From Paenibacillus caseinilyticus (lineage in GTDB: Bacteria > Bacillota > Bacilli > Paenibacillales > NBRC-103111), in assembly GCF_027533645.1 (NCBI RefSeq), contig NZ_JAQAGY010000003.1, forward strand, positions 186,001 to 250,000: DNA of 64,000 nucleotides, written 5' to 3'. Made by a program: the position numbers and the translations under genes. Below are positions 63,783 to 64,000 of the stretch, piece after piece. The notes below the pieces were generated by a model that saw only the letters and a program-made list of their open reading frames with translations, was not told the origin of the DNA and did not search any database. The first letter of the stretch is position 1, and each line of letters starts with the position of its first letter.

Positions 63783-63853
63783 AACCACAAACCAAAGAGC
63801 CTTTTTCGAACGCTTCCCGGAAGGGAGGGCGCCGAAAAAGGCTTGTTGTGGTT
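63783..63853. terminator. Long hairpin terminator between YdjO-like gene and gerE
   Basis: AACCACAA / TTGTGGTT outside and AGCCTTTTTCG / CGAAAAAGGCT inside form a long stem between convergent genes, with T-rich flanks on the minus strand. Confidence 0.75.
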
Positions 63854-63867
63854 TACGGTGTGCGTGG

Positions 63868-64000
63868 TCAGATCTGCAGTTCCCCAAGCTTGATAAGCTC
63901 GACTACAGCCTGCGAACGGCCCTTTACGTTCAGCTTTTGCATCACGTTAGAAATATGGTTACGCACGGTTTTCTCGCTGATAAAAAGCTGCTGCGCGATA
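63868..64000 (-). CDS. gerE: Spore transcription factor GerE (3' end only)
   Basis: The last 44 residues of a LuxR-type helix-turn-helix protein, running off the window edge. The visible sequence IAQQLFISEKTVRNHISNVM followed by QKLNVKGRSQAVVELIKLGE matches the end of GerE, the small late mother-cell regulator of coat genes. The stop TGA is at 63868-63870. Identity is clear even though the start is outside the window. Confidence 0.92.
   Translation of the reverse strand, partial: IAQQLFISEKTVRNHISNVMQKLNVKGRSQAVVELIKLGELQI

Overview
The window looks like chromosomal DNA from a GC-rich, spore-forming Firmicute, most likely Paenibacillus or a close relative. The basis is gene order and content: a lonB-lon-engB-hemA-hemX-hemC-hemD-hemB-hemL-spoVID-valS-folC order known from Bacillus, preceded by tig-clpP-clpX, together with sporulation and germination genes (spoVID, lonB, a gerA-type operon, gerM, a katX-like catalase, gerE). 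The species is inferred. No rRNA, tRNA, CRISPR array, transposase or prophage gene was seen. Most of the window is conserved core genome.

Layout. 1-5.7 kb (minus): murC (cut by the window edge), folC and valS, with valS behind a T-box leader, terminator and good sigma-A promoter. 5.8-8.0 kb: spoVID, an RluA-type pseudouridine synthase and an overlapping 53-residue membrane protein. 8.3-10.0 kb (plus): a membrane-anchored phosphodiester glycosidase-domain protein with a long low-complexity tail. 10.1-20.5 kb (minus): the tetrapyrrole cluster hemA-hemX-sirC-hemC-cobA/hemD(fused)-hemB, a terminator, then hemE-hemH and hemL. It takes glutamyl-tRNA to uroporphyrinogen III, branches to sirohydrochlorin, and supplies two steps of the coproporphyrin-dependent heme route. 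20.6-21.3 kb: a gene-free repeat region with a perfect 23-bp hairpin. 21.3-28.6 kb (minus): speD, two unknown genes, engB, lon and forespore-type lonB. 28.8-33.7 kb: an amidase, a YibQ-like deacetylase-fold protein, ispG, clpX and clpP. 33.7-34.5 kb: a second gene-free repeat region holding a 44-nt palindrome, a CTTAA-rich degenerate repeat and an (AAC)17 microsatellite. 34.5-40.8 kb: tig, a YsoA-position protein and a germinant-receptor operon in the unusual order B-A-C behind a consensus-like sigma-G promoter. 41.0-47.7 kb: a small coiled-coil protein, asnB (AsnO-like), rdgB, rph, gerM, a PAS-GGDEF cyclase and a PgpA family protein. 47.8-49.7 kb: two exported proteins. 50-53 kb: a metallo-beta-lactamase-fold hydrolase overlapping a methyltransferase, and a ROK regulator. 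53.4-58.1 kb (minus): two adjacent DGQHR/DndB-like genes with no other dnd gene, then a ComP/ComA-like two-component pair. 58.7-64 kb: a UMF1-type transporter, an unknown exported protein, a katX-like catalase, a YdjO-type zinc-ribbon protein and the 3' end of gerE.

Points most worth following: the orphan tandem DndB-like pair; an intergenic repeat family in which conserved flanks enclose perfect hairpins of unrelated sequence; the (AAC)17 tract; the ROK regulator that has lost both catalytic and zinc residues; and the promoter-like matches to sporulation sigma factors ahead of the gerBAC operon (sigma-G) and gerM (sigma-E). Function assignments rest on motifs read by eye and on remembered family features. 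No searches were run.
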